Numbered from the stretch's first letter, positions 52,575 to 62,912 are shown. The stretch is 64,000 nucleotides of DNA from Mucilaginibacter phyllosphaerae (GCF_004378255.1 NZ_SNQG01000003.1:558001-622000), one strand, 5' to 3'. The notes: generated by a model not told the origin, from the letters alone. Translations and numbers: made by a program.

Positions 52575-53916
52575 CGAATCGAGCAAAATATTGGAGCACA
52601 AGGTAAAAGAAGCCTCCGCTTTGTCGCGCGCGCAGCTATTGCCAGAAAACGGGCCGAAGTTGATAGGCAGGATAATGCTGTTGCTGCTCATCTTATTAAT
52701 TATTATTTTGTTTTTACCCTGGCGGCAAACCATTGGCGGCCGCGGTACTATCACTTCGTTGAGGCCGGAAGACCGGCCACAAACCGTGCAGAACCAAATA
52801 GGCGGGAGGATAGAACGCTGGGCCGTACGCGAGGGGCAGGAGGTTAAAAAGGGTGATACGATCATGGTGATCTCAGAAACCAATCAATCATACTTTAACC
52901 CCGAACTGCCGGTGCGGATGGACGAGCAACTGAATGCCAAACGGGGCAGTGAGGTAGCTGCCGATCAAAAGATAATAGCCTCTGATGCGCAGATAATTGC
53001 GCTTACCAACGGGCTTCGCATCCAGCTTTCTGCAGCACAAAATAAAGTTAAACAGGCGCTTAATTATGTGCAGATTGATAGTGCCGACCTGGTGGCTGTT
53101 AAAAATTTTTACGAAACAAGCAAGTCGCGCCTGGTTAGATACGAAGCCGGTTACCGTAATGGGTTGTTCTCTTTAACGGATATAGAAACCCGCAGGCTTA
53201 AATTACAGGAGGACCGGGCAAAGGTGGTAAGCCAGGAGAATAAGCTTAACAATGCCCGGCAGGAGTTATTAAACGCCAGGATAGAACTGGATAATATCCG
53301 TGCAAAGTATCAGCAATCGCTCGCCTCGGCACAGGCCGATCGTAGTTCGGCGGTGTCCAGCAAGGCAGGCGTACGGGAGGAGATAGCCAAGCTCAGAAAT
53401 GAAATGTCTAATATTGATATCCGCAGGGCTTTATATGTTATACGTGCCCCGCAAAGTGGTTATGTGGTAAAAACATTAAAGGCAGGTATCGGCGAAAATA
53501 TTAAGGAAGGCGAATCGGTAGCTACCCTGCAGCCAAAAGCGCCCCTGGTGGCTGCCGAGATCTATGTTGATGCAATGGATGTGCCGCTGATTTTAGATAA
53601 CAGTAATGTGCGCCTTCAGTTTGAAGGGTGGCCATCCGTTCAGTTCTCGGGCTGGCCCTCTGTAGCAGTGGGTACATTTGCAGGCAAGGTATCGGTTATT
53701 GACAGGGTGAGCACCGGCGATAAATACCGCTTGCTGATACGGCAGGATAACCCCCTGCCCAAAAACGATGAGCCATGGCCATTGCAGCTAAGGCAGGGCT
53801 CGGGCGTTTACGGCAGGGTAATATTAAGGTCGGTGCCGGTGTGGTATGAAATATGGCGCCAGCTTAATGGTTTCCCGCCCAGCCTGGAAAAAGAACCCGC
53901 TACTACAACAAAATAA
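52567..53916 (+). CDS. HlyD-family membrane fusion protein
   Basis: 449 residues: cytoplasmic N-terminus, one transmembrane helix (IMLLLLILLIIILFLPW), biotinyl-lipoyl half (NQIGGRIERWAVREGQEVKK, GDTIMV), a long coiled coil (about 120-280), second lipoyl half (IRAPQSGYVVKTLKAGIGEN) and a beta-barrel C-terminus. It links inner and outer membrane components in export. The ATG overlaps the 3' end of the ABC gene by 8 nt, so the two are coupled. Confidence 0.9.
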   Translation: MVSESSKILEHKVKEASALSRAQLLPENGPKLIGRIMLLLLILLIIILFLPWRQTIGGRGTITSLRPEDRPQTVQNQIGGRIERWAVREGQEVKKGDTIMVISETNQSYFNPELPVRMDEQLNAKRGSEVAADQKIIASDAQIIALTNGLRIQLSAAQNKVKQALNYVQIDSADLVAVKNFYETSKSRLVRYEAGYRNGLFSLTDIETRRLKLQEDRAKVVSQENKLNNARQELLNARIELDNIRAKYQQSLASAQADRSSAVSSKAGVREEIAKLRNEMSNIDIRRALYVIRAPQSGYVVKTLKAGIGENIKEGESVATLQPKAPLVAAEIYVDAMDVPLILDNSNVRLQFEGWPSVQFSGWPSVAVGTFAGKVSVIDRVSTGDKYRLLIRQDNPLPKNDEPWPLQLRQGSGVYGRVILRSVPVWYEIWRQLNGFPPSLEKEPATTTK

Positions 53917-53949
53917 AAATAATAACCCCATCAAGCACGTATAAAAATA

Positions 53950-55422
53950 ATGTACACCAAAACTTACCGGCAAATTATTACCTGTAGTTTATTGCTGATT
54001 AATTTGTTATGCATTCGGTTTTCGGCATTGGCGCAGCCGGGCAACCCGCCGGGCAGGGATACCGCAAGGCTGTTTGCACTGAAGGACCTGGAAGAGCGTG
54101 TGCTGATGTATCACCCGATTGTAAAGCAGGCAGATTTATTAACCGAGGAAGCAAAAGCAAGGGTACTGCAGTCCTTAGGCGGTTTCGACCCGGCAATTAA
54201 AGCCTCTTTTGGCCGGAAAGACTTTGGCGGCACCGAATATTATAACCATTGGGATAGCGAACTTAAAGTGCCCCTTTGGCTGGCCGGCGCCGATTTAAAG
54301 GTAGGGTATGACCGCAATGTTGGCGTTTATAATAACCCCGAAACGCGTACAGCGCTAAACGGACTGTCGGGGCTTGGGTTAAGCATCCCGCTGGGGCAGG
54401 GTTTGCTGATAGATGCGCGGCGTAATACCATGCGCCAGGCAAAGGTTATGGTAGGTTATGCCGAAGCCGAAAAAATAGCACAGATAAACAAGGTTTGGTT
54501 TACCGCCGTAAAAGATTATTGGAATTGGTTTTATGCCTACAGGCAATATGCGTTGATCAAAGAAGGTGTTGACCTGGCCCAACGGCGTTTTATTGCGGTG
54601 CGCAGCCAGGTATTAATTGGTGATAAGCCACCAATAGACTCGGTAGAGGCGGCCATTACCGTTCAGGACAGGCAGGTGCAGCTGCAATCTGCCAATGTAG
54701 CCTTGTTAAATACCCGGCTGGTGCTATCTAATCATTTATGGAATAAAAATGGCGAGCCGCAAGAGTTGCCGGTAGCCGCTGTGCCGCAAAGTGACAGCAA
54801 AGCCCTGCTCACTGTAAATAAGCCTTATTTAGATACTTTGATGAGTTACGCGGCCGACAGGCACCCCGACCTTTTAAAATTAAAAAGCGAGGGCGGCAGG
54901 TTAACTTTAGAACGCGCTTACCGGGCAGAACTGCTAAAGCCTAAGTTAAATGTTAATGGTTCATTCCTTTCAAACCGCCGCGATTTTGGCTCTAATGTGC
55001 CGGATGCTTATGATTTTAGATGGAGTAATTACAAGGTAGGGATAGATTTTTCTTTCCCGCTTTTTTTGCGTGCCGAGCGCGGTAAGCTGCGCGAAGTAAA
55101 GCTGCAGCAGCTTGAGCTGGATTATGATGTAAAACAAACCGGCCGCGAGATACAAACCGGCATCAATTCATCCTATAACGAGCTAAAGGCTTACGAAGCA
55201 CAGGTTATACTGCAAACCCAAAATGTAAGCAACCAGCAGTTGTTGGTAAAAGGCGAACTGCAAAAATTTGAATTGGGAGAAAGTACCTTGTTTTTGATCA
55301 ATAGCAGGGAGGCTAAACTTATTGATATGCAAATTAAAAGGGCCGAAACCATTGCAGGGATGCAAAAATCGCTTGCCGATCTGTATTATAAAGCAGGCGC
55401 ACGCACGGGGCTCATAAAATAA
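53950..55422 (+). CDS. TolC-family outer-membrane channel
   Basis: 490 residues, signal peptide ending RFSALAQ. N-terminal LKDLEERVLMYHPIVKQADL, two long helical repeats, and C-terminal LQKFELGESTLFLINSREAK, the standard OMF ending. It is the third gene of the exporter set, 33 nt after hlyD, and completes the route across the outer membrane. A hairpin plus T-rich stretch follows. Confidence 0.9.
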   Translation: MYTKTYRQIITCSLLLINLLCIRFSALAQPGNPPGRDTARLFALKDLEERVLMYHPIVKQADLLTEEAKARVLQSLGGFDPAIKASFGRKDFGGTEYYNHWDSELKVPLWLAGADLKVGYDRNVGVYNNPETRTALNGLSGLGLSIPLGQGLLIDARRNTMRQAKVMVGYAEAEKIAQINKVWFTAVKDYWNWFYAYRQYALIKEGVDLAQRRFIAVRSQVLIGDKPPIDSVEAAITVQDRQVQLQSANVALLNTRLVLSNHLWNKNGEPQELPVAAVPQSDSKALLTVNKPYLDTLMSYAADRHPDLLKLKSEGGRLTLERAYRAELLKPKLNVNGSFLSNRRDFGSNVPDAYDFRWSNYKVGIDFSFPLFLRAERGKLREVKLQQLELDYDVKQTGREIQTGINSSYNELKAYEAQVILQTQNVSNQQLLVKGELQKFELGESTLFLINSREAKLIDMQIKRAETIAGMQKSLADLYYKAGARTGLIK

Positions 55423-55480
55423 GCCGTAAAAAGTTTAACCTGTTTGGCTTAATAGCGTAGCGGTAATTATAAGCAGGCGC

Positions 55481-55509
55481 CGCTTATCGGGCAAGCGATT
55501 TTATTTTTT
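55481..55509 (+). terminator. Probable terminator after the exporter operon
   Basis: CGCTT-ATCGGGC-AAGCG followed by ATTTTATTTTTTA. The stem is only 5 bp, but position and the T-rich tail fit. Confidence 0.5.
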
Positions 55510-55572
55510 ATTTAATCAGTAACCGGTAGTAAATGTGTTATAAATATACCTTTGCTATATCTTAAAATACTG

Positions 55573-56028
55573 ATGGATATAACACACCGTATTAAACAAT
55601 TTGATGAACTGAATGCCGCTGAACTTTACGGATTGCTTAAACTGAGAAGTGAGGTGTTTGTGGTAGAGCAGAACTGTGTATTCTTAGATCAGGACGATAA
55701 AGACCAGCAATGCCATCATCTGCTGTTATTTGCTGATGGTACGCTTGCCGCATACTGCAGGCTGCTCCCTGCCGGGCTATCTTACCCGGAAGTTTCTATC
55801 GGCAGGGTAGTAACGTCGCCGGCCTTCAGGGGCACCGGGCTGGGCCGAAAGGTGATGGAGCTGGCCATCGGCTATTGTAACGAACTTTTTGGTAATCATA
55901 TCATCCGTATAGGTGCGCAAACATATGCCCTGGCTTTTTATGCGTCTTTAGGGTTTACGGCGCAGGGCGATACCTATGATGAAGATGGTATTGAGCATGT
56001 GGAGATGACGCTGCCCCCGGCTGGTTAA
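55573..56028 (+). CDS. elaA: ElaA-type GNAT acetyltransferase
   Basis: 151 residues; start at MDITHRIKQF. FDELNAAELYGLLKLRSEVF, VVEQNCVFLDQDDKDQQ and RVVTSPAFRGTGLGRKVMEL (acetyl-CoA P-loop) define ElaA. The family acetylates an unknown small molecule or protein. TACCTTTG at 55547-55554 may be its -7 box. It converges with the next gene, with only 3 nt between stops. Confidence 0.9.
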   Translation: MDITHRIKQFDELNAAELYGLLKLRSEVFVVEQNCVFLDQDDKDQQCHHLLLFADGTLAAYCRLLPAGLSYPEVSIGRVVTSPAFRGTGLGRKVMELAIGYCNELFGNHIIRIGAQTYALAFYASLGFTAQGDTYDEDGIEHVEMTLPPAG

Positions 56029-56031
56029 AAC

Positions 56032-57168
56032 CTAATGTATTTTCAGGTAATCATGCACCTCCTGGTCTACATCAATAATATCGATGTTTGGTTTCAGGAT
56101 ACGCCATTTACTGTCAACCAAAAAATAGGCCGGCAGGGTAGTGATTTTCCAGTTGCTTACATTGGGCGAACTGTCTCCCTTAAAATCTGCCACCTGCGGC
56201 CAGGTAAGGTTACTGAGTTTTAAAGCGCGTTTCCAAACATCCTCACTACTGTCTATAGATACGCTTACTATCTCAAACTGCTTTTTATCGCTGTCGCCGA
56301 TGATCAGTCCGTTTAACATTTTAGAATGGTTACGCTGGCTTTGGTCGCTTTTTGCCGCCCAGAATTCTACCAGTATCAATTTCTTTTTTATCGATCGTTT
56401 GTCAAAGTCTTTACCATCAGGCGTAACACCTGTAATATCCGGTGCTTCGGCCCCCGGCAAAAGTTTCATCAGCAGGCTTAATTTATCTGCCACCTTTTGC
56501 CCGTCGGGCGTTTGTTTTGCCTGGGCGGTAAGCTTGTTTAATAAAGCATTGTATTCGGCAGGGTATTCATCCAGGTATTGCAGGTTCATGATATGGGCTG
56601 CAACTACATTATCCGGATGTTGGCTTAGGTAAGCTTTTAATATGGCAGGCTCCATTTTGCGCCTGGCTATCTGGTAATTACGTGTTTTGGCAATCAGGGC
56701 CGAACGTTCTTTTTTGGGTAGGCTGCGGGCCTCGCGCGTATCAAGGTAAATAAGATTGGTGCTGATGTTTTGGTTTAACTTACCGGCCATCCGGCCCTCT
56801 GTTACATAATAATCAGAAAGCTGCTGTTGTGTTTTTGAACTTGAGGTAATGGCCGGATAATCAGCACTGCCTGCTTTTGTTTGGATGGTATAGCTGCCAT
56901 TCTCCAGGTAAACCTCAAAACTTATTTTTGAAGCAAGAGGCTTTTCCGTATCAATAATGCTGATATTGTAATACCCGGCGGTGCTTATGGGTTTGTTTAT
57001 ATGGGCTGCGCCATCTTTAAAATTCTGGCTTAACAGGCTCTCGTTGGCCTGGCTAAGTATAATTGTACCATTGTTTATACCGGCAGCATTAATAGTAAGA
57101 TCAACCTTGGGGGTATTGCTGCAGGCGCTTATTAAAAGGGCAAATACAATAAGGTAACAGTATTTCAT
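56032..57168 (-). CDS. Thioredoxin-fold lipoprotein lacking the CXXC active site
   Basis: 378 residues, lipoprotein signal MKYCYLIVFALLISACS, DUF4369-like N-terminal beta domain, a helical middle and a C-terminal thioredoxin-like/AhpC-TSA domain (about 240-378: LLPGAEAPDITGVTPDGKDF, LILVEFWAAKSDQS). Relatives have FWA.WC..C at this spot; here the two cysteines are Ser/Asp, so no disulfide chemistry is expected. It is probably a periplasmic binding or structural variant of the TlpA group. Confidence 0.82.
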   Translation of the reverse strand: MKYCYLIVFALLISACSNTPKVDLTINAAGINNGTIILSQANESLLSQNFKDGAAHINKPISTAGYYNISIIDTEKPLASKISFEVYLENGSYTIQTKAGSADYPAITSSSKTQQQLSDYYVTEGRMAGKLNQNISTNLIYLDTREARSLPKKERSALIAKTRNYQIARRKMEPAILKAYLSQHPDNVVAAHIMNLQYLDEYPAEYNALLNKLTAQAKQTPDGQKVADKLSLLMKLLPGAEAPDITGVTPDGKDFDKRSIKKKLILVEFWAAKSDQSQRNHSKMLNGLIIGDSDKKQFEIVSVSIDSSEDVWKRALKLSNLTWPQVADFKGDSSPNVSNWKITTLPAYFLVDSKWRILKPNIDIIDVDQEVHDYLKIH

Positions 57169-57198
57169 ATATAAATTGTGATGGGAGATACGAAAATA

Positions 57199-57230
57199 GA
57201 AAAAGCTTCAGATATTACAGAAGCTTTTTC
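57199..57230 (-). terminator. Terminator of the glycosidase gene
   Basis: GAAAAAGCTTC and GAAGCTTTTTC (11 bp) enclose a 10-nt loop. On the minus strand a T run follows the stem. It separates the glycosidase from the lipoprotein gene. Confidence 0.8.
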
Positions 57231-57297
57231 GTTACTCATCACAATTTAAACCCAGGTAGCCAATGTATATGGCATCTTCACATCCTTTTTGCACCGG

Positions 57298-58902
57298 CTA
57301 ACGCGTAATTACCGTGCATTGCAAAACGGTGGGCAGCTCGCCAAAGTTGGGGCCTTTCCAATCTGTTTCATCCCCGTTAAGAATACGGAGGGGTTTAAAT
57401 ATACCATTCTGGTACCTGCCTTCCTCCACCTTTAAATACTGCCAAGCCTGGTTTGCCTGCTTGCCTGCGGGGGCAAAAGCTATATGGCAGTTGGTACCTA
57501 TCAGCACAAATTTGTTTTCGCTCAACTTTACAATCATAGCTTTCCCATTAGGGGCAGTATTTTTTGTTGAGCCGCCCCTGCCTGATCCAAAGATTACGGT
57601 TACCTTCCATTGGCCTAAGTCAACAGTTTGGTCTGCCTGGTCTTCATGTTCTACCACGGCCTTTATTTTGCCTTCAAAACCCCATTGCGCCAGTTGGGGC
57701 ATCATGGTTTTGATCAGGGCATAAGAGGTTGCATAGGGTACATATCGATCTTTATTTTCTGCCGATTCCGGGTCTTCTGCATTCCTGTCTATCCCGAATG
57801 GCGAAAAGCCTATACCGCCGCGGGCAATAACATTATACAGATATTTGGCATTTTCTTTATTAAAGCCAGCTTCGGGTACAAAAAGCGCGTTATCAGGTCT
57901 ATCGTACAAGTCCAATACTTTTAAAACTTTTTCGCTGCCGGATAAATAAATATCAGGGGCAAGCAGATCAATAGCCGGTGCCGCAACTTTCCAGATGGGG
58001 ATCACGTTATCTGTAGGGCCCCCGCTTTCATAACTTGATGCTTTGGGGTTAGTCAATGGGTCGCGCAGGGCTGCATTTACATACATGGGTAAGGGATAAA
58101 CTGCCTTACCCGCTGCCGCAACTTTGCCAATAAAGCGGGCGATAGACCATGCCTGGAAGTACTCGTCCGCTCTGTCGCCAAACACCGTTTGCCAGCTACC
58201 GTTAGTAACCACGTTTACATTCATGGCTTTAAGCAGCTCGGGTTTCAACAGTTCGGGCGGTACCTGCCCTTCAAATAGTTTTTGAGCAATCGGCGAGTAA
58301 TCTCTTACCGTATCCCATGAACCGGGCTCATTTTCTACCTGTACCATAATTACAGTACGTTGCGGGTCGGCCTTCTTAAGGTAGGCCATTAGCTTGGTAA
58401 AGGCGTTGATATCGGCATTCAGTGTAGCTTCTATATGGGGCGAGGGGGAGTCTATCTGTTTACCATCCCGGTTTTGTATGTTAGGGTATTTGCCGGCTTC
58501 CAGTTTCATCCATTGGGGCATGTAATGATTGCTGCCGTTTTTCCAGGTAGCAAACCATAACAATACCAGCCTGACATGGCGGGCCCTTGCCTGGGTAAGT
58601 AGTGTGTCAACTACCGAGAAATCAAACTTGCCTTGTTGGGCTTCAATTTGTTCCCAGTAAACAGGGATCTCGAGGGTATTGGCATGCAACTGTTTAATAG
58701 CAGCCCAAACATTGGGCAGCATACCCGGCCACGCACTTGAATTATGTGCCTGCCCACCCAATATCAGGAAAGGTTTACCATCAACCAGTAACTGGTGGCG
58801 GCCATTTTTATTGATAACATTTGGTAGGGGGTTATTATTGGATTGCGCAAAAATGTTAAGCTGTGCAAGCAACAAGGCAACGCATATCATTACGGTCTTC
58901 AT
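57298..58902 (-). CDS. GH35-like beta-galactosidase with DUF5597
   Basis: 534 residues, signal peptide MKTVMICVALLLAQLNIFAQ. The TIM barrel contains ILGGQAHNSSAWPG, NTLEIPVYWEQIEAQQGKFD, VQVENEPGSWDT (acid/base Glu) and LFVPEAGF (nucleophile Glu). The C-terminal 130 residues match DUF5597. Members cleave terminal galactose from plant or microbial glycans in the periplasm. No SusC/D pair is adjacent, so it is a stand-alone enzyme here. Confidence 0.88.
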   Translation of the reverse strand: MKTVMICVALLLAQLNIFAQSNNNPLPNVINKNGRHQLLVDGKPFLILGGQAHNSSAWPGMLPNVWAAIKQLHANTLEIPVYWEQIEAQQGKFDFSVVDTLLTQARARHVRLVLLWFATWKNGSNHYMPQWMKLEAGKYPNIQNRDGKQIDSPSPHIEATLNADINAFTKLMAYLKKADPQRTVIMVQVENEPGSWDTVRDYSPIAQKLFEGQVPPELLKPELLKAMNVNVVTNGSWQTVFGDRADEYFQAWSIARFIGKVAAAGKAVYPLPMYVNAALRDPLTNPKASSYESGGPTDNVIPIWKVAAPAIDLLAPDIYLSGSEKVLKVLDLYDRPDNALFVPEAGFNKENAKYLYNVIARGGIGFSPFGIDRNAEDPESAENKDRYVPYATSYALIKTMMPQLAQWGFEGKIKAVVEHEDQADQTVDLGQWKVTVIFGSGRGGSTKNTAPNGKAMIVKLSENKFVLIGTNCHIAFAPAGKQANQAWQYLKVEEGRYQNGIFKPLRILNGDETDWKGPNFGELPTVLQCTVITR

Positions 58903-59236
58903 TACGGTTAATTTGGTTGCGTTAAATTTAACAGAGATTGGTTGATTTTGTAAAGGGTTATAAAAATAAAGTTTGGAGGTGTTTGTTTTTTATACAGCGT
59001 ATGAAGGACCGTGGGAATGAAAACCGATAGTTACTTATACATGTAGTGTTAAAACCAAGGCCTTTTCACGGGATGGTTTTGTGTGTTACAAGATGCAGCC
59101 GGCATAAAAAATCAGGCAATTACTTTGTCATGCGAATGCAAATTCCTTAGAACGTTTCTAAATAGCCATTATCGCTGCTTTAAGCCAAAACCATTTCTAT
59201 CTTTTGGTACTTTTGCGTAAATAAATCTGAGTAATA
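58903..59236. other. Divergent promoter region before sdhC
   Basis: 334 nt without genes between the GH35 and sdhC starts. TACTTTTG at 59208-59215 fits the TAnnTTTG -7 box for sdhC, but no exact TTTG sits 19 nt before it. No other structure is apparent. Confidence 0.45.
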
Positions 59237-60019
59237 ATGAGCGAATTTAAACAAACCTTTAACTCATCACTGGGAAAGAAGCTGCTAATGGCTTTAACTG
59301 GCTTGTTTTTGTGTACTTTTTTAATTGTGCACCTTGGTGGTAATCTTTTATTATTTAAGCACGACCAGGGTTTTGCATTTAATAGTTATGCAAACTTCTT
59401 AACACATTTTCCACCTATCGAGGTTGTTGCCTATCTGCTGTATCTGGCTATACTGGTACATAGCATTTACGCCTTGGTATTAACCATTAAAAACCGCCGT
59501 GCAAGGCCTGTTGGCTATGCTGTACAAAGCAAGTCGCCGCAGTCCTGGTCGTCCAAAAACATGGGCTTGCTGGGTGCCATATTGCTGTTGTTTATTGTAA
59601 TACACATGGGCGATTTTTGGTTTACCTACAAGTATAACAATATACTTGGGTTTAAAGAGTACCGTACCAACCAGATAACCGGCGAAACCACGGTTACGGC
59701 ATTTACGCCTTCTAATCCCGATTTTGAAAGGTCATATGCTACCGAAAATAATGTAGAGATCGTACGCGTAAAAGATTTGCATGCCCGCATCCAGTGGAGC
59801 TTTAGCCATTTGTGGTATGTGGCATTTTATGTGATTGCCATGGGCGCGGTATCATTCCACCTGCTGCACGGCTTTCAAAGCGCCTTTAAAACACTGGGAT
59901 GGGTGCATAAAAAGTACAATGGTATCGTATATTTTATAGGCACCTGGCTGTTTGCCGTAATTATACCGGTAGGCTTTGCCCTGATGCCAATTGTTTATTA
60001 CATACAAAGTTTATCATAA
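59237..60019 (+). CDS. sdhC: Succinate dehydrogenase/fumarate reductase cytochrome b subunit
   Basis: 260 residues with five transmembrane helices (LLMALTGLFLCTFLIVHLGG and others). The haem-ligand histidines are in FLIVHLGG, AILVHSIYA, FIVIHMGDFW and FHLLHGFQSA. This is the Bacteroidota dihaem-type SdhC that anchors the complex and exchanges electrons with menaquinone. First gene of sdhCAB; separated from sdhA by a spacer with a perfect 23-bp hairpin. Confidence 0.95.
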   Translation: MSEFKQTFNSSLGKKLLMALTGLFLCTFLIVHLGGNLLLFKHDQGFAFNSYANFLTHFPPIEVVAYLLYLAILVHSIYALVLTIKNRRARPVGYAVQSKSPQSWSSKNMGLLGAILLLFIVIHMGDFWFTYKYNNILGFKEYRTNQITGETTVTAFTPSNPDFERSYATENNVEIVRVKDLHARIQWSFSHLWYVAFYVIAMGAVSFHLLHGFQSAFKTLGWVHKKYNGIVYFIGTWLFAVIIPVGFALMPIVYYIQSLS

Positions 60020-60025
60020 ATAAGT

Positions 60026-60080
60026 GAGTGGTTGATTAAGTGAATGGTGATTAGTTAACCATTCACTTAATCAACCACTC
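60026..60080 (+). repeat. Perfect 23-bp inverted repeat in the sdhC-sdhA spacer
   Basis: GAGTGGTTGATTAAGTGAAT... (60026-60048) and its exact complement (60058-60080) enclose a 9-nt loop. It lies within an operon, so it may act on mRNA processing or the sdhC:sdhA ratio. A related, imperfect element is at 62041-62110. Confidence 0.8.
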
Positions 60081-60102
60081 ATCACTCACTAAAATAAAAG
60101 AA

Positions 60103-62037
60103 ATGAGTTTAGATGCTAAAATTCCGCAAGGCCCATTAGCCGAAAAATGGAGCAAGCATAAATTTAACTTAAAGCTGGTTAACCCATCCAACAAGCGTAA
60201 ATACGACATTATTGTTGTAGGTACAGGTTTGGCCGGTGCATCGGCAGCAGCATCGCTGGCCGAGCTGGGTTACAACGTTAAGGCATTTTGCTTTCAGGAT
60301 AGCCCGCGCCGTGCGCACTCTATTGCTGCACAGGGTGGTATCAATGCCGCAAAAAATTATCAGAATGATGGTGATAGCGTTTATCGCCTTTTTTATGATA
60401 CCATTAAAGGTGGTGACTACCGTGCCCGCGAAGGCAACGTTTACCGCCTGGCAGAGGTATCTGTAAATATTATTGACCAGTGCGTTGCACAGGGTGTACC
60501 TTTTGCCCGCGAATACGGCGGTTTGCTGGATAACCGCTCATTCGGCGGTTCGCAGGTATCACGTACGTTTTATGCGCGCGGCCAAACTGGGCAACAGCTT
60601 TTATTAGGTGCCTACTCGGCATTAAACCGCCAGATACACCTGGGCAAAGTTAAAATGTACACCCGCCACGAAATGCTGGATGTAGTTACTATTGATGGCC
60701 ACGCTAAAGGTATTATCACCCGTAACATGAAAACCGGTGCAATTGATACACATGCAGGCCATGCCGTATTATTGTGTACAGGTGGTTACGGTAACGTATT
60801 TTATCTGTCTACAAATGCTATGGGCAGTAACGTAACGGCTGCCTGGCGCGCGCATAAGCGTGGTGCTTACTTTGCAAACCCTTGCTACACCCAGATCCAC
60901 CCAACCTGTATCCCGGTTTCCGGAGATCATCAGAGTAAGTTAACGCTGATGTCTGAATCGTTACGTAACGACGGACGTGTTTGGGCGCCAAAAACGGTTG
61001 AAGTAGCAGAGAAACTGCGTAAAAAAGAAATTACCGCCGCCCAGGTAAAAGAGGATGAGCGCGATTACTTCCTGGAAAGAAAATACCCATCGTTCGGTAA
61101 CCTTGTTCCGCGCGATGTGGCCTCTCGTAATGCCAAAGAGGTTGTTGACGAAGGTAAAGGTGTAGGCGGATCTGGCTTTGCCGTATTCCTGGACTTTGCC
61201 GAAGCCATACAGCGTTTGGGTGAAGATACCGTACGCGCCAAGTACGGTAACCTTTTTGATATGTACTATCAAATTACCGATGAGAACCCTTATCAGCAGC
61301 CAATGCGTATTTACCCTGCGGTACACTACACCATGGGTGGCCTTTGGGTTGATTATAACCTAAGCACCAATGTACCGGGCTTATATGCTTTGGGCGAATG
61401 TAACTTTAGCGATCACGGTGCAAACCGCCTGGGTGCATCTGCATTAATGCAGGGATTATCTGACGGTTACTTTGTTATACCTTACACGCTTGGCGATTAC
61501 CTGGCAACCATTGGCCCTAAAGCCGTTGATACCTCGCACCCTGCTTTCGAGCAAACCAAACAGGATGTAGTGGACTATGTAAATAAACTTTTATCTCTTA
61601 AAGGGAATAAAACAGTTAGCGAATATCACCGCGAGCTTGGCCATATTATGTGGGAGTATTGTGGGATGGCGCGTACTGCCGAGGGCTTAACCAAAGCTAA
61701 GGCTATGATACAGGCGCTTAAAGCCGATTTTTGGAAGAATGCTATTGTAACCGGCGAGAACGAAGAGTTTAATGCTGCCTTAGAGAACGCAGGCCGTGTT
61801 GCCGATTTTATTGAACTGGGCGAACTGATGGTAGACGATGCATTGATGCGCCGCGAATCATGCGGTGGCCACTTCCGTTTAGAATCGCAAACGCCGGAAG
61901 GTGAGGCTTTACGCGATGATGAAAACTATGCCTTTGTTGCAGCCTGGGAATTTAAAGGTGAAAACCAACCCGAAGAACTGCATAAGGAAGAGCTGGTATA
62001 TGAAAATGTTAAGTTAACACAACGATCTTATAAATAG
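60103..62037 (+). CDS. sdhA: Succinate dehydrogenase/fumarate reductase flavoprotein
   Basis: 644 residues. [20 protein letters not shown] binds [17 protein letters not shown] contains the covalent-FAD region; [19 protein letters not shown] and [20 protein letters not shown] and ACTIVE-site Arg/His around NYHTMGG-like [13 protein letters not shown] follow. Length and order match the Bacteroidota type. It oxidises succinate, or reduces fumarate in reverse, in the cytoplasm as part of the membrane complex. Confidence 0.97.
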   Translation: MSLDAKIPQGPLAEKWSKHKFNLKLVNPSNKRKYDIIVVGTGLAGASAAASLAELGYNVKAFCFQDSPRRAHSIAAQGGINAAKNYQNDGDSVYRLFYDTIKGGDYRAREGNVYRLAEVSVNIIDQCVAQGVPFAREYGGLLDNRSFGGSQVSRTFYARGQTGQQLLLGAYSALNRQIHLGKVKMYTRHEMLDVVTIDGHAKGIITRNMKTGAIDTHAGHAVLLCTGGYGNVFYLSTNAMGSNVTAAWRAHKRGAYFANPCYTQIHPTCIPVSGDHQSKLTLMSESLRNDGRVWAPKTVEVAEKLRKKEITAAQVKEDERDYFLERKYPSFGNLVPRDVASRNAKEVVDEGKGVGGSGFAVFLDFAEAIQRLGEDTVRAKYGNLFDMYYQITDENPYQQPMRIYPAVHYTMGGLWVDYNLSTNVPGLYALGECNFSDHGANRLGASALMQGLSDGYFVIPYTLGDYLATIGPKAVDTSHPAFEQTKQDVVDYVNKLLSLKGNKTVSEYHRELGHIMWEYCGMARTAEGLTKAKAMIQALKADFWKNAIVTGENEEFNAALENAGRVADFIELGELMVDDALMRRESCGGHFRLESQTPEGEALRDDENYAFVAAWEFKGENQPEELHKEELVYENVKLTQRSYK

Positions 62038-62040
62038 AGA

Positions 62041-62110
62041 ATGGTTGATTGGTGATTAGAGAATGGTTAAAACCACTCACTACTTAACCAACCAACTACT
62101 CACTAATCTC
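62041..62110 (+). repeat. Imperfect inverted repeat in the sdhA-sdhB spacer
   Basis: Blocks such as ATGGTTGATTGGTGATTAG and AATGGTT on the left face AACCACTCACTACTTAACC and AACCAACTACTCACTAATC on the right. It shares the TGGTTGATT and CCACTCA words with the perfect element at 60026, so both belong to one repeat type. Confidence 0.55.
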
Positions 62111-62123
62111 AAATCTAATAAAG

Positions 62124-62912
62124 ATGAGTGGACACATGAACCTGACGCTGAAAGTATGGCGCCAAAAAAATGCACAAACACCAGGGAAGTTTGTGACCTA
62201 CAAGGCCGAAAATATTTCGCCGGATATGTCTTTCCTGGAAATGCTGGACGTAGTGAACGAAAGCCTTACCCACAAAAAGGAAGACCCAATTCACTTTGAC
62301 CACGATTGCCGAGAAGGTATCTGCGGTATGTGCTCGTTATATATCAACGGACGTCCGCACGGGCCAAAAAGGGCAATTACAACCTGCCAGTTACACATGC
62401 GTAGCTTTAGCGATGGCGAAACCATTACTATTGAGCCATGGCGTTCGGCAGCGTTCCCGATAGTGAAAGATCTGGCTACAGACCGTTCTGCGTTTGACCG
62501 TATCCAGCAAGCCGGTGGCTATGTATCGGTAAACACCGGCGGTGTGCCCGATGCAAACTCTACCCCGATACCAAAGGTAATTGCCGATGAGGCATTTAAC
62601 TCGGCTACTTGTATTGGCTGCGGTGCCTGCGTTGCTGCATGTAAAAATGCATCGGCCATGTTATTTACTTCGGCTAAAATAACCCAGCTGGGTATGTTGC
62701 CACAAGGCCAGCCCGAGCGTTACAGCCGTGTACAAGCCATGGTTGCCCAAATGGATCAGGAAGGCTTTGGTAACTGTACCAATACCGGCGCCTGCGAGGC
62801 AGAATGCCCTAAAGAGATCACCCTGAACAATATTGCGTTCATGAACAATGATTTTTTCAGCGCCAAGCTATTCAGAGAACAACACGCGCACGACCATACC
62901 GGCGGCGAGTAA
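62124..62912 (+). CDS. sdhB: Succinate dehydrogenase/fumarate reductase iron-sulfur subunit
   Basis: 262 residues; start at [14 protein letters not shown]. The 2Fe-2S motif is [20 protein letters not shown], with the later Cys in [22 protein letters not shown] and [15 protein letters not shown] bind the 4Fe-4S and 3Fe-4S clusters. It carries electrons from SdhA to SdhC. It is the last gene of the operon, followed by a strong terminator 25 nt later. Confidence 0.97.
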   Translation: MSGHMNLTLKVWRQKNAQTPGKFVTYKAENISPDMSFLEMLDVVNESLTHKKEDPIHFDHDCREGICGMCSLYINGRPHGPKRAITTCQLHMRSFSDGETITIEPWRSAAFPIVKDLATDRSAFDRIQQAGGYVSVNTGGVPDANSTPIPKVIADEAFNSATCIGCGACVAACKNASAMLFTSAKITQLGMLPQGQPERYSRVQAMVAQMDQEGFGNCTNTGACEAECPKEITLNNIAFMNNDFFSAKLFREQHAHDHTGGE

